Origin: Phycisphaerales bacterium UBA3158
GTDB taxonomy: Bacteria; Planctomycetota; Phycisphaerae; Phycisphaerales; SM1A02
Assembly (NCBI GenBank): GCA_002364555.1
Contig: DEYM01000119.1
Location: 8,488-31,912 of the forward strand
Reading direction: 5' to 3'
Length of the DNA: 23,425 nucleotides
Below, piece after piece: positions 6,656 to 15,157 of the stretch (positions are counted from its first letter, which is position 1; the number at the start of each line of letters is the position of its first letter). The notes beneath the pieces were generated by a model. It did no database searches. It worked only from the letters and a program-made list of their open reading frames with translations, and was not told the DNA's origin. The position numbers and the translations under genes were made by a program.

Positions 6656-8129
6656 TGCGCTTCTTGAACTTCTTCTTGACGCTGCTGGTCTTCGTGCTGC
6701 CGCGACCTGTCATGGCGGCCAACTGCTCCATGCCTGCCATGGCATCATTGCCCTGCATGTTCTTCATGGCCTTCATCTTGCCCATCATGCCCATGCCGGC
6801 CATCTGAGTCGACATCTTCTTGATCATCTCGAACTGCTTGAGCAGCTTGTTGACCTCGGGACCGGGGGCCCCGGATCCTCGGGATATTCGACGAACACGC
6901 GACTTGCTCTTGAGCACCTTCACATCTTCGCGTTCCTGCTCGGTCATCGAGCCAACGATGGCTTCGATCTTGTCAAGCTGATCCTCCTGGCCGTCTATGT
7001 TCTTCATCGCCGAGCCCACGCCCGGGATCATGCCCATGACCTGCTTGAGCGGGCCCATCTTCCGGATCGATCGAATCTGCTTGACGAAGTCGTTCATTGA
7101 GAACTGGCCCTTGGCGAGCCTTTCGGCGATCGCCTCGGCTTCCTCCTCATCGACTTCCTGCTGGGCCTTCTCGACGAGCGAGACGACATCACCCATTCCC
7201 AGGATTCTGCCAGCCATGCGTTCAGGATGGAATTCCTCAAGGGCGTCATGACCTTCACCCGTGCCGATGAACTTGATCGGGGCGCCGGTGATCTCCTTGA
7301 CGGACAGGGCGGCTCCACCTCTCGTATCACTGTCGAGTTTCGTCAGGATGACGCCGTCCACCGACATTCTCTCATTGAAGACCTTCGCCGATTCAACGGC
7401 ATCCTGGCCCGTCATGGAATCGACCACGAGGTAGATCTGGTGGGGATTCAAGGCGAATCGGACACCATCCAGTTCCTGCATGAGGTCGTCATCGACGTGG
7501 AGTCGGCCAGCCGTGTCGAGTATCAGGACATCGAATCGTTCGCTGCGAGCTCTCTTCATCGCTCGCTGACAGACACCAATGGCAACACCGGTGGCACTGC
7601 CATACTCGGCGCACTTGTCTGGTTCCCCGTGAAAGGCGACCTTGGCATTGCCCTTTCCATTGGATTCGACTCCCTCGACGACCAGCTGCAGCTGTTCAAC
7701 GGCGGCAGGTCGCTGGAGGTCGGCTGCGCAGACCAGGGTGTTTCGACCATTTCGCTTGAGGTAGGCGGCGAGTTTGCCGCAGGTCGTCGTCTTTCCAGTG
7801 CCCTGGAGTCCACAGAGCATGATCACCGTCGGTGGTGGGTCGACCAGCATGACATGGCTGTCGACGGGGCCCATCAGATCGACCAGATGTTCATGGACCA
7901 GATGAGTCATCTGCTGGCCGGGCTTCAGGCTCTTGAGCACTTCCGAACCGAGGGCTTTCTCCTCGACCTTGCTGCAGAAGTCATTGACGACATCGAGATT
8001 GACATCGGCTTCCAGGAGAGCCTGTCTGATTTCTTCCATGGCCTCGCGGATGTTCGACTCGCTGAGTCGACCACGGCCCGAGAGATTGCGGAAGGTATTG
8101 CTGAAACGGTCACTGAGAGCATTGAACAT
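6645..8129 (-). CDS. ffh: Signal recognition particle GTPase Ffh (SRP54)
   Basis: This 494-residue protein is the GTPase that binds signal peptides and SRP RNA and delivers ribosomes to FtsY and the translocon. The N domain (about 1-95) is followed by the G domain with GLQGTGKT (107-114), DTAGRLH (205-211), TKLDSDTRGG (263-272) and GTGE (290-293). The methionine-rich M domain (about 330-460) includes the KMGPLKQVMGMIPG finger loop and an RISRGSG RNA-binding helix. The tail is strongly basic (KKKFKKRKRR). The segment between the DLQRPAA motif and DTAGR is roughly 15-20 residues longer than in familiar Ffh proteins, around residues 150-175. It follows polX by 27 bases and probably shares its transcript. 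No strong ribosome site is seen. The SRP RNA gene is not in the window. Confidence 0.97.
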   Translation of the reverse strand: MFNALSDRFSNTFRNLSGRGRLSESNIREAMEEIRQALLEADVNLDVVNDFCSKVEEKALGSEVLKSLKPGQQMTHLVHEHLVDLMGPVDSHVMLVDPPPTVIMLCGLQGTGKTTTCGKLAAYLKRNGRNTLVCAADLQRPAAVEQLQLVVEGVESNGKGNAKVAFHGEPDKCAEYGSATGVAIGVCQRAMKRARSERFDVLILDTAGRLHVDDDLMQELDGVRFALNPHQIYLVVDSMTGQDAVESAKVFNERMSVDGVILTKLDSDTRGGAALSVKEITGAPIKFIGTGEGHDALEEFHPERMAGRILGMGDVVSLVEKAQQEVDEEEAEAIAERLAKGQFSMNDFVKQIRSIRKMGPLKQVMGMIPGVGSAMKNIDGQEDQLDKIEAIVGSMTEQEREDVKVLKSKSRVRRISRGSGAPGPEVNKLLKQFEMIKKMSTQMAGMGMMGKMKAMKNMQGNDAMAGMEQLAAMTGRGSTKTSSVKKKFKKRKRR

Positions 8130-8156
8130 GAAGTGCCCAGTGTAGCAGGCCAGAGG

Positions 8157-9899
8157 CTATCGCTTGGATTCCAGCCACGCATGCAGTTTTTTTGCGGTCC
8201 ACGCATTGACGCATTGATCGGGCCCCAGTCGACCTCTTCGTGCGGTCAGAACGCCGTATCGGAGCAGATCGAAGTCTTCGGCTCGATGTGCATCGGTGTC
8301 GATTGAGATCAGGCAGCCCGCATCCACGGCAAGTCGGACATGGGTATCGCGAAGATCGAGTCTCAGCGGGTTGGCATTGATCTCAAGGGCCGTGTCGCAT
8401 TCCCTGGCGGCTTCGACCAGCTTGGGCATGTCGGGTGAAAGCCCTTCCCGGCGATTGATGATCCGCCCGGTTGGATGCCCGATGATGTGAACGAGTGGAT
8501 GCCGAATCGCCTGAAGCAGACGTCTGGTCGCCTTGGCCGGATCCTGTCTGAGTGCCACGTGCGGGGAGGCGACGACCAGATCCAGCTTGGCCAGCAGCTC
8601 ATCGTCGTAGTCGAGGCTGCCATCCGCGAGGATGTCGACCTCCGATCCCGCCAGGACACGGATTCCCTTGAGCTCCGAATCCACTTCATGGATGGCGTCG
8701 ATGTGAGCGAGCAGTCTTTTTTCAGACAGTCCATTGGCCTGTACGCTCGAACGGGAGTGATCGGTCACGGCGATCGTGTGCAATCCCCTCGCCTTCGCTT
8801 CCAGGGCAAGCGATCGAATGCTCAATACGCCGTCGCTGGCATCGGTATGGCTGTGGAGTTCGGCACGAATGGAATCCACATCGACCAGTTTCCCTGGAGA
8901 TTCCTCGATACCGTCTCGTTCCTCTCGGAGTTCAGGTGGATGGTAGGGCAGTTCGAGCGCCTCGTAGATCGACTCCTCCGTATCCGAGGCGGTCGGGGCG
9001 ACGCCACGCGATTGCGGCGTGCCGTTCTCGCCATCCTCTGGAAAGAGTCCATATTCGTTGAGTCGAAGTCCATGCCTGATCGCTCGTTCTCGAAGGAGTA
9101 CGTTGTGCTCCTTCGAGCCGGTGAAGTACATCAGGGCCGCTCCGAATGCATCATGTTCGACCATCCGGAGATCGATCTGTATTCCCTGCTCGAGCCGGAC
9201 GGAACACTTCGTCTCACCCCTGGCGAGGATCTTGACCACTTCCGGAGACTCCGTGAAGGCCGTTGAGAGTTGCTCGACATCATCGGTCACCGCCAGAAGA
9301 TCGATGTCCCCGATGGTTTCTCTCCCACGCCTCAGCGATCCCGCGTAGGTGATCTGTCGAGTCCCGCTCAATGCCTGCAGTCTGGCGACAAGATCCTCGG
9401 CAACGGGCATCGCGATTCCGATTCCAAGACGATCGCCGGCGGTCTCCATGAAGGCCAGTGAATCGGCGATGTTGGCGATCGTCTTGGCGCCCATTCTCGG
9501 CATCGATTCAAGCGTTCCATCGGCAATCGCCGTCTGCAGCTTCTCGATCGAGGTCACATCGACCTCCTGCCAGAGACGACGCACGGTCTTCGGGCCAAGC
9601 CCCGGCACATCCAGCAGTGCCGTCAGGCCTTCCGGAATCTCCCCGGAGAGCCGGTCGAGCTCCTCGATGGTTCCGGTCTGGAGGAACTCAAGTATTCGAT
9701 CGGCGCTTCCTGCACCGATTCCATCCATGGCCAGCAGGCCCTTGCGATCGTCCTTGTACTGGCCGAGATCCTCAGGCAGCTCCTTCAGGATTCTCGCGAC
9801 CTTTCGATTCGCGTTGATCTTGAAGCCGTTGGCATCGAGGACCTCGAGCAGCGAGGCGATTCGTTCGAAGCAGGCGGACAATTCCCTATTGATGCTCAT
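8157..9899 (-). CDS. polX: DNA polymerase/3'-5' exonuclease PolX
   Basis: This 580-residue bacterial family X polymerase is likely to act in base-excision and gap repair. The N-terminal helix-hairpin-helix region (about 1-150) contains DGIGAGSADRI and VPGLGPKTV. The nucleotidyltransferase core carries GSLRRGRETIGDIDLL, with Asp198 and Asp200, and a third Asp in IQIDLRM (242). The C-terminal PHP domain, which provides the 3'-5' exonuclease, shows HSHTDASDG (His349, His351), TDHSRSS, GSEVDIL, SPHVAL, GHPTGR, EINANPLRLDL and IDTDAH. All expected metal ligands look intact. Length matches the B. subtilis protein (about 570). The ATG at 9897-9899 overlaps the recG stop as TGATG; a TTG at 9902, overlapping as TTGA, is an alternative start. 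Confidence 0.96.
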   Translation of the reverse strand: MSINRELSACFERIASLLEVLDANGFKINANRKVARILKELPEDLGQYKDDRKGLLAMDGIGAGSADRILEFLQTGTIEELDRLSGEIPEGLTALLDVPGLGPKTVRRLWQEVDVTSIEKLQTAIADGTLESMPRMGAKTIANIADSLAFMETAGDRLGIGIAMPVAEDLVARLQALSGTRQITYAGSLRRGRETIGDIDLLAVTDDVEQLSTAFTESPEVVKILARGETKCSVRLEQGIQIDLRMVEHDAFGAALMYFTGSKEHNVLLRERAIRHGLRLNEYGLFPEDGENGTPQSRGVAPTASDTEESIYEALELPYHPPELREERDGIEESPGKLVDVDSIRAELHSHTDASDGVLSIRSLALEAKARGLHTIAVTDHSRSSVQANGLSEKRLLAHIDAIHEVDSELKGIRVLAGSEVDILADGSLDYDDELLAKLDLVVASPHVALRQDPAKATRRLLQAIRHPLVHIIGHPTGRIINRREGLSPDMPKLVEAARECDTALEINANPLRLDLRDTHVRLAVDAGCLISIDTDAHRAEDFDLLRYGVLTARRGRLGPDQCVNAWTAKKLHAWLESKR

Positions 9900-12007
9900 C
9901 AACCAACATCTCCCAGTCCAAGTGCGTCACCATGCGCCTTGAGCAGTCTTCTTCTCAGCAGTCCATGTTCAGGCGACGTCAGCCATGGATCATTCTCGAT
10001 CCACAGGGCAGCGTCCTTTCTCGCGAGGAGGAGCCATTGCAGATCGTCCGGCAATCGGGCGACTCTGAATGGTGCCATGCCCGACTGTCTTGCGCCGAAG
10101 AGTTCCCCGGGGCCACGAAGCTGCAGGTCTCTCTCGGCGATCCGGAATCCGTCGTCTGTTTCCGTGATGGCATCCATGCGAGCCAGTCCGTCATCCGTCA
10201 CCGGATCGGCCACCAGCACACAGAGTCCCTGGTGATCTCCTCGGCCAACGCGTCCTCTGAGCTGGTGCAGCTGCGCAAGCCCGAATCTGTCCGCCTGTTC
10301 AATGATGATCGTGGTGGCGTTTGGAATGTCGATTCCGACCTCGATGACCGTCGTGGCCACGAGCACGTCTATCTGGCCATCTCGAAAGCGATTCATGATC
10401 TCATCGCGCTTGTCCGCATCCAGTCTGCCGTGCATCATCTCGATGCGACGACCCGAGAGCGGACCCGAGACAAGTCGATCATGATGCGTGTGGACATCCT
10501 TGAGCCCGTGATCCGAGGCGTCGATCACGGGAACCACGACGAATCCCTGCTGTCCCTTGGAGATTCGATCCCGAAGGTGTTCGTAGACGCGTTTGGATTC
10601 ATCGCCTCGGACGAATCTTGTGATGACCGGCGATCGGCCGGGCGGTCTCTCGTCGATCACCGAGACCTCGAGATCGCCGAATATCGTCAAGGAGAGTGTT
10701 CGAGGTATGGGAGTCGCCGTCATGACGAGTTGATGCGGTACCTGATGCACCTCGTCTCGACGTGATCTGAGCAAGGCTCGCTGCTGGACGCCGAATCGAT
10801 GCTGCTCGTCGATCACGACAACGGCCAGATCGTTGAACTGGATGTTTTCGTTCAGCAAGGCGTGCGTGCCGATGACCAGATCGATATCGCCCGAGGAGAG
10901 CCCCGATTCGATGCTTCGTCTCCTGGCTGCCGAACACGAGGCGGTGAGCACCTCGATGCGGACTCTGGAATCCGCCAGCATGTCTCGAATGGCGCTGTAG
11001 TGCTGTTCGGCGAGGATTTCGGTCGGGGCCATCATTGCGGCCTGCTGTCCATCTGCGATGGCCAGAAGCATCGCATACAGCGCGACCGCGGTCTTGCCGC
11101 TGCCGACATCTCCCTGAAGGAGACGATTCATCGGCACGGCTCTCGTGAGGTCCTTTCCGATCTCATGGACGACTCTCTTCTGTGCCGCTGTCAATGTGAA
11201 TGGAAACCGTGCGAGTATGCGCTGATGCCTCTCCTCGTCCAGCGACAGGGCGGGAGCAGTGAGCGTCTCATGTCGATGATGCCTCTTCATCATGACGCCA
11301 AGCTGCAGGAGAAGGAGTTCGTCGAAGGCCAGGCGATGCCGTGCTCTGGAGACGTCCTCGCTCTGCAACGGTCTGTGCATCAATCGATAGGCGTCGCCGA
11401 GTGAAAGCAGCTCCCGCTCCTTGCGGTACTGTTCCGGGAGATGGTCGACGAGTAGCGAGACGCCGGTTTCGAGATTGGATTGAATGACGCTGCGGATCTT
11501 CGTTGAATTGATCGATTCGGAGGCGGGATACACAGGCAGCAGCTGATCGGGTTCATCAGCGATGTTCTCTTCGCCGGCGTTTTCTATCCTTGGATTCACC
11601 AGCTGAAGGCGACCGGAGAACCGGCCTGGTTTGCCGCTGACACGAAGTCTACGGCCAGGCTGCAGTCTGTTTCGAATCCAGGACTGATTGAAGAAGACGA
11701 GTTGAAGCTGGCCGCTTTCATCCTCAAGGACGGCCTCGACCTTCCCCCTTCTGCCGAAGGCTGGTTTCACCGAGGCGACTTCGCCCACGACGGTGGCCAG
11801 ATCGGGCGTGTCGGTGGTATCGCCGATGATCGCATCGAGATCGGCTATGCAGCCATGTTGCTGCGAGCGTTCATATCTTGAGGGCAGATGCAGAAGCAGA
11901 TCCGCCAGGCATCTGATTCCCATCTGTCGGAAATCATCACCCTGGCCGGAGGTCACTCCTGGCAGATCATCGATCAGTGTTGTCAATTCCACGGGGGCCT
12001 GGGTCAC
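9899..12007 (-). CDS. recG: ATP-dependent DNA helicase RecG
   Basis: This 702-residue protein remodels stalled forks and branched recombination intermediates. The N-terminal wedge/OB domain (about 60-150) includes the VEAVLEDESGQLQLVFFNQ strand region. The helicase part has motif I GDVGSGKT (299-306), motif Ia APTEILAEQH, DEQH (400-403), MTATPIPRT (429-437) and the C-terminal TTVIEVGID, QLHQLRGRVGRG motifs. The TRG-like region (about 630-665, ERDLQLRGPGELFGARQSG) needed for fork movement is also present. Length is like the E. coli protein (693). The start is GTG (12005-12007), preceded by AGGACAGG at a suitable distance. It heads a minus-strand operon with polX and ffh and diverges from xseA, with 52 bases between. 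Confidence 0.97.
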   Translation of the reverse strand: MTQAPVELTTLIDDLPGVTSGQGDDFRQMGIRCLADLLLHLPSRYERSQQHGCIADLDAIIGDTTDTPDLATVVGEVASVKPAFGRRGKVEAVLEDESGQLQLVFFNQSWIRNRLQPGRRLRVSGKPGRFSGRLQLVNPRIENAGEENIADEPDQLLPVYPASESINSTKIRSVIQSNLETGVSLLVDHLPEQYRKERELLSLGDAYRLMHRPLQSEDVSRARHRLAFDELLLLQLGVMMKRHHRHETLTAPALSLDEERHQRILARFPFTLTAAQKRVVHEIGKDLTRAVPMNRLLQGDVGSGKTAVALYAMLLAIADGQQAAMMAPTEILAEQHYSAIRDMLADSRVRIEVLTASCSAARRRSIESGLSSGDIDLVIGTHALLNENIQFNDLAVVVIDEQHRFGVQQRALLRSRRDEVHQVPHQLVMTATPIPRTLSLTIFGDLEVSVIDERPPGRSPVITRFVRGDESKRVYEHLRDRISKGQQGFVVVPVIDASDHGLKDVHTHHDRLVSGPLSGRRIEMMHGRLDADKRDEIMNRFRDGQIDVLVATTVIEVGIDIPNATTIIIEQADRFGLAQLHQLRGRVGRGDHQGLCVLVADPVTDDGLARMDAITETDDGFRIAERDLQLRGPGELFGARQSGMAPFRVARLPDDLQWLLLARKDAALWIENDPWLTSPEHGLLRRRLLKAHGDALGLGDVG

Positions 12008-12025
12008 CTTGGTACCTGTCCTGAA

Positions 12026-12060
12026 TTAGGTTGGCTGCTGATAACGATATCATCCTTGAA
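12026..12060 (+). promoter_or_regulatory. Possible leaderless promoter of xseA
   Basis: TATCAT at 12048-12053 resembles a -10 box, with a poor -35 (TTAGGT, 12026-12031) 16 bases upstream. If used, transcription would begin at or next to the xseA ATG (12060). That agrees with the lack of any ribosome site there. The -10 lies within a TGATA-ACGA-TATCA inverted repeat (12039-12052). Tentative. Confidence 0.3.
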
Positions 12061-13457
12061 TGGGTCTCTTGCCATTCGACCTCCCAGATACGCCCCGGGA
12101 ACGTCCCGAGCCGCTTTCCGTCACGCAGGCCAGCCGTCTGGTCGTGCGGGCACTCGATGATGCGCTTCCCTCCACGATTCGAATTCGAGGCGAGATCAGC
12201 GGTCTGTCGATTCGAAATGGGCACTGGTTCTTCAGTCTGCGGGATGCGGATGCCTCCCTGGATTCGGTCATGTGGTCCAGTCAGGCCCGGATGAATGCCC
12301 ATCGACCCGAAGAAGGCGACTCCGTTCTCGTCACAGGTCGAATCGGGCATTGGTCACGAGGGGGCAGGACCCGTCTGGAAGCTCGACGGATCGAACCCGA
12401 TGGAGAGGGGGACTTCAAGGCCGCTTTCCTCAAGCTCTGTCGTGAACTGCGTGAGCTTGGTTGGTTCGATGAATCAGCCAAGAAGCCGCTGCCCAACTGG
12501 CCCTCTCGTGTGGCGGTTGTGACCTCCGCTCAGGGAGCTGCCGTGACCGATGTGGTGGCGACGGCCAGATCCAGATTTCCAGCGACGTCCCTCCTGATAG
12601 TGGATGTACGGGTGCAGGGGGCATCGGCTGCTGATGAAGTGGCCCGGGCGATCAGACGCCTGGATCAATCCGCTCGACGTCTGAGGCTTGATGCCATCAT
12701 CGTGACTCGAGGAGGGGGATCGGCGGAGGATCTGGAGGCCTTCAATCAACGGAACGTCGCCAAGGCCGTGTTCGAGGCCACCACTCCGGTGATCGCCGCG
12801 ATCGGTCATGAATCGGACACGACCATCATCGAACTCGTGGCCGATGCGCGTGCATCGACGCCCACCCATGCCGTGACGATCCTGTTGCCTGATGGCAACG
12901 ACGTCCTGGAGCGATTCGATTCGCTCTCCCACAGGCTCACGCGAGCCTGCCGTGTTCTGATCGAATCGGGACGAGAGCAATCAAGAGCCACGCAGGAGCG
13001 TCTGCTTCTGGCTTGTCGGGTGAGATCCCGGCATGCAGGACTTGCGCTGGATGGACTGGCTCGCAGGCTCTTCGCCTCACGTCCGGACCGGCTGGTCAAG
13101 TCTCGTCAGCTTCAGGCCCGACAGTTGGAGCAGCGGCTGCATCGGAGCATCGCCGGGATCATTCGCCAGCTTCCATCACCCGATGTTCTCGAGCGATCTC
13201 TCAGCCGTTCGCTGGCGGGACGGCTTGCTCGCTCGCTGGATCGAGTCGAGGCCCTCGAGAGAACCATGAGTGCAATCGATCCATTGGCTGTTCTTGACAG
13301 GGGATACAGCCTGACGATGGACAGTCGAGGTCGGGCGGTCAGGTCCATCGATGGCATCGAGTCCGGCGAGATGCTCGAGACTCGCATCGCCGACGGGATG
13401 ATCCGGAGTCGTGTCGAATCCTCGACGGATTCGAATCACGATTCTGATACAGTTTGA
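12060..13457 (+). CDS. xseA: Exodeoxyribonuclease VII large subunit
   Basis: This 465-residue protein is the catalytic subunit of exonuclease VII, which degrades single-stranded DNA from both ends. The N-terminal OB-fold (about 20-115) shows IRGEISGLS and GHWFFSLRD. The catalytic domain has VVTSAQGAAVTDV (about 153-165), VQGASAADEVARAI, TRGGGSAEDLEAFN (216-229) and AAIGHESDTTI (246-256), all matching the family. A long arginine-rich helical region (about 285-420) is the expected coiled-coil leg that binds XseB. It ends with the usual DRGYSL motif and a short beta segment. The start has no ribosome site (see the promoter entry). Its stop overlaps a possible TTG start of xseB. Confidence 0.97.
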   Translation: MGLLPFDLPDTPRERPEPLSVTQASRLVVRALDDALPSTIRIRGEISGLSIRNGHWFFSLRDADASLDSVMWSSQARMNAHRPEEGDSVLVTGRIGHWSRGGRTRLEARRIEPDGEGDFKAAFLKLCRELRELGWFDESAKKPLPNWPSRVAVVTSAQGAAVTDVVATARSRFPATSLLIVDVRVQGASAADEVARAIRRLDQSARRLRLDAIIVTRGGGSAEDLEAFNQRNVAKAVFEATTPVIAAIGHESDTTIIELVADARASTPTHAVTILLPDGNDVLERFDSLSHRLTRACRVLIESGREQSRATQERLLLACRVRSRHAGLALDGLARRLFASRPDRLVKSRQLQARQLEQRLHRSIAGIIRQLPSPDVLERSLSRSLAGRLARSLDRVEALERTMSAIDPLAVLDRGYSLTMDSRGRAVRSIDGIESGEMLETRIADGMIRSRVESSTDSNHDSDTV

Positions 13458-13459
13458 CC

Positions 13460-13726
13460 ATGACTCCGAGCAACCCATCCAAGGAAGAACCCATCGATGA
13501 ATCCATGCGATTCGAGTCGGCGGTTGAACAACTGGAATCAATCGTGACCTCGATTGAGGCGGGTGATCTGGGACTTGAGGAATCGATGACCCTGCACAGG
13601 AGAGGTCAGGCATTGCTCAAGATCTGTCGTTCTCGATTGGAGGCGGCCGAACAGGAAATCAAGAATGTCTCGCTTGATGATGACTCCCTTGATGATGGGA
13701 ATTCAGATTCCGGCGATTCGAACTGA
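13460..13726 (+). CDS. xseB: Exodeoxyribonuclease VII small subunit
   Basis: This 88-residue protein carries the XseB helical hairpin: MRFESAVEQLESIV, then IEAGDLGLEESMTLHRRGQALLKICRSRLEAAEQEI. The partner subunits coat the XseA coiled coil and regulate its nuclease. An Asp/Ser-rich tail of about 17 residues follows the helices. The ATG at 13460 is two bases after the xseA stop; a TTG at 13454, overlapping that stop as TTGA, would add two residues. The gene's own stop overlaps the prepilin peptidase start as TGATG, so the three genes are translationally coupled. Confidence 0.95.
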   Translation: MTPSNPSKEEPIDESMRFESAVEQLESIVTSIEAGDLGLEESMTLHRRGQALLKICRSRLEAAEQEIKNVSLDDDSLDDGNSDSGDSN

Positions 13727-15105
13727 TGAGCATGTACTGCCTGTCCTCATCCTTTTCCGACTTCATGATCTGGCAGCATCTTCCATGGGCGATCTTCGTG
13801 TTCTGTCTGGGAGCCTGCGTCGGCAGCTTCATAAACGTCGTCGTGCATCGAATGCCCGCCGGTGTGAGTCTCCTCTATCCACCAAGCCGATGCCCCATCT
13901 GTGGTGGCAAGCTTCGTTTCTTCCGTGAAAATCTGCCGATCCTCGGCTGGTTGATTCTGCGGGGTCGATGTCGCCTTTGTGGAGTTCGCATCAGTCCCTG
14001 GTATGCCCTGATAGAACTGGGCATGGCAATCGTGTTTCTCGGCTTGTACGTGATCTTCTTCTGGACTTCCTTCCAGGATCCGTGGTGGGGGGAAGTCGCT
14101 GGCAGGTGGTGGGGACTTCAACAGTTTCTCAGGGCATGGCCCGCATGGATCTGCATCGCCTTCATGGTCGCGGCTCTGTACGCCATGACAGTCATTGACG
14201 CCAGGACATTCACGATTCCGCTGGCGATTCCAGTGTTCATAACCGTCACGGCCTTCATTCTCTGGCCGATACAGGGTCTGATCGCCAGAACGCCTGCTTG
14301 GTTGGATGTTTCACCCTGGCCTATCCAGGGCGTCGGCTGGACCTGGTCGCTGCTCGCCTTTGGAGGTCTTCTGGGAGTCATGGTGGGCTGTTTCCGACTC
14401 TGGACCGGGCGATTGAAATACAGCTTCTCCGATTACGAGGACTATGTGAAACCCGGTGAGACCCTCGGGGACTATCCGCATGCCCGTCGCGAAATGGGGA
14501 TCGAAATCCTCTTCCTCCTGCCTGTGATCCTGGGCATGGCCATCGGTGCCTGTCTTGGCGCCGTCTTGTTCGATGGCGTTCCGTCTGCCTGGATCCAGGC
14601 TCTGGGCGGATCGATGTTGGGATATCTCGTTGGAGGAGGGCTCGTATGGGCTGTCAGGATTCTGGGGACGCTCGGATTCGGGCGAGAGGCGATGGGAATG
14701 GGGGATGTTCATCTCCTTGGCTGCATCGGGGCCGTCATGGGCTGGTTTGATCCGATCATCATCTTCTTCCTGGCGCCATTCATCGGACTTGCCTGGACGC
14801 TGCTGGCGTCCTTCACCAAGCGAAGGCGTGAGTTGCCCTACGGGCCACATCTGGCTCTGGCTACCATTTTCGTACTTCTTTGCCGACCGCTGGTGGTTTC
14901 AGGGTGGGATCGGCTGTTCCCACAGGTCCAGATTCCAGCTCGATCGCTGGTCGACACCAGTTCCGGCGAAGGAGACGCCCGAGAAAGATCTGAATCGGGT
15001 TCCATCCAACTGGACAGGGATCAGATAACAGGATTCAATGGTCATCAAGACGCCTCCTTTGAGATCCGTCTGGTTGGATATCAAGGGGATTCGCAGGGCA
15101 TTTGA
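13726..15105 (+). CDS. pilD: Type IV prepilin peptidase (A24 family), enlarged
   Basis: This 459-residue aspartic membrane protease and methyltransferase processes type IV pilin or pseudopilin precursors. The N-terminal TM with GACVGSFINVVVHRMP (29-44) is followed by the zinc-type cysteine pairs CPIC (56-59) and CRLC (82-85) and the first catalytic Asp in VIDARTFTIP (Asp158). The second Asp is in GMGDVHLLG (Asp327), and LPYGPHLALA closes the core. The two aspartates are 169 residues apart, against roughly 65 in classical members. The insertion includes about two extra hydrophobic segments and a soluble KYSFSDYEDYVKPGE stretch. A polar tail of about 60 residues follows the last TM. Length is well above the usual 250-290. 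It is coupled to xseB by a 1-base overlap. No pilin gene is near. Confidence 0.93.
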   Translation: MSMYCLSSSFSDFMIWQHLPWAIFVFCLGACVGSFINVVVHRMPAGVSLLYPPSRCPICGGKLRFFRENLPILGWLILRGRCRLCGVRISPWYALIELGMAIVFLGLYVIFFWTSFQDPWWGEVAGRWWGLQQFLRAWPAWICIAFMVAALYAMTVIDARTFTIPLAIPVFITVTAFILWPIQGLIARTPAWLDVSPWPIQGVGWTWSLLAFGGLLGVMVGCFRLWTGRLKYSFSDYEDYVKPGETLGDYPHARREMGIEILFLLPVILGMAIGACLGAVLFDGVPSAWIQALGGSMLGYLVGGGLVWAVRILGTLGFGREAMGMGDVHLLGCIGAVMGWFDPIIIFFLAPFIGLAWTLLASFTKRRRELPYGPHLALATIFVLLCRPLVVSGWDRLFPQVQIPARSLVDTSSGEGDARERSESGSIQLDRDQITGFNGHQDASFEIRLVGYQGDSQGI

Positions 15106-15157
15106 TTGTCACGAATCGGGATCCAACGAATCAGTCGAGCTGAAAGGAAGCTGAATC

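Noticed and set aside
7227..8306. A 359-codon plus-strand open frame across ffh and the end of polX
   Set aside because: It is antisense to clear Ffh and PolX motifs, has no recognisable domain, and is explained by the codon bias of the opposite strand.
8475..9266. A 263-codon plus-strand open frame inside polX
   Set aside because: Antisense shadow of the PHP and polymerase domains; no domain or ribosome site.
9932..10765. A 277-codon plus-strand open frame inside recG
   Set aside because: Antisense shadow of the helicase motifs.
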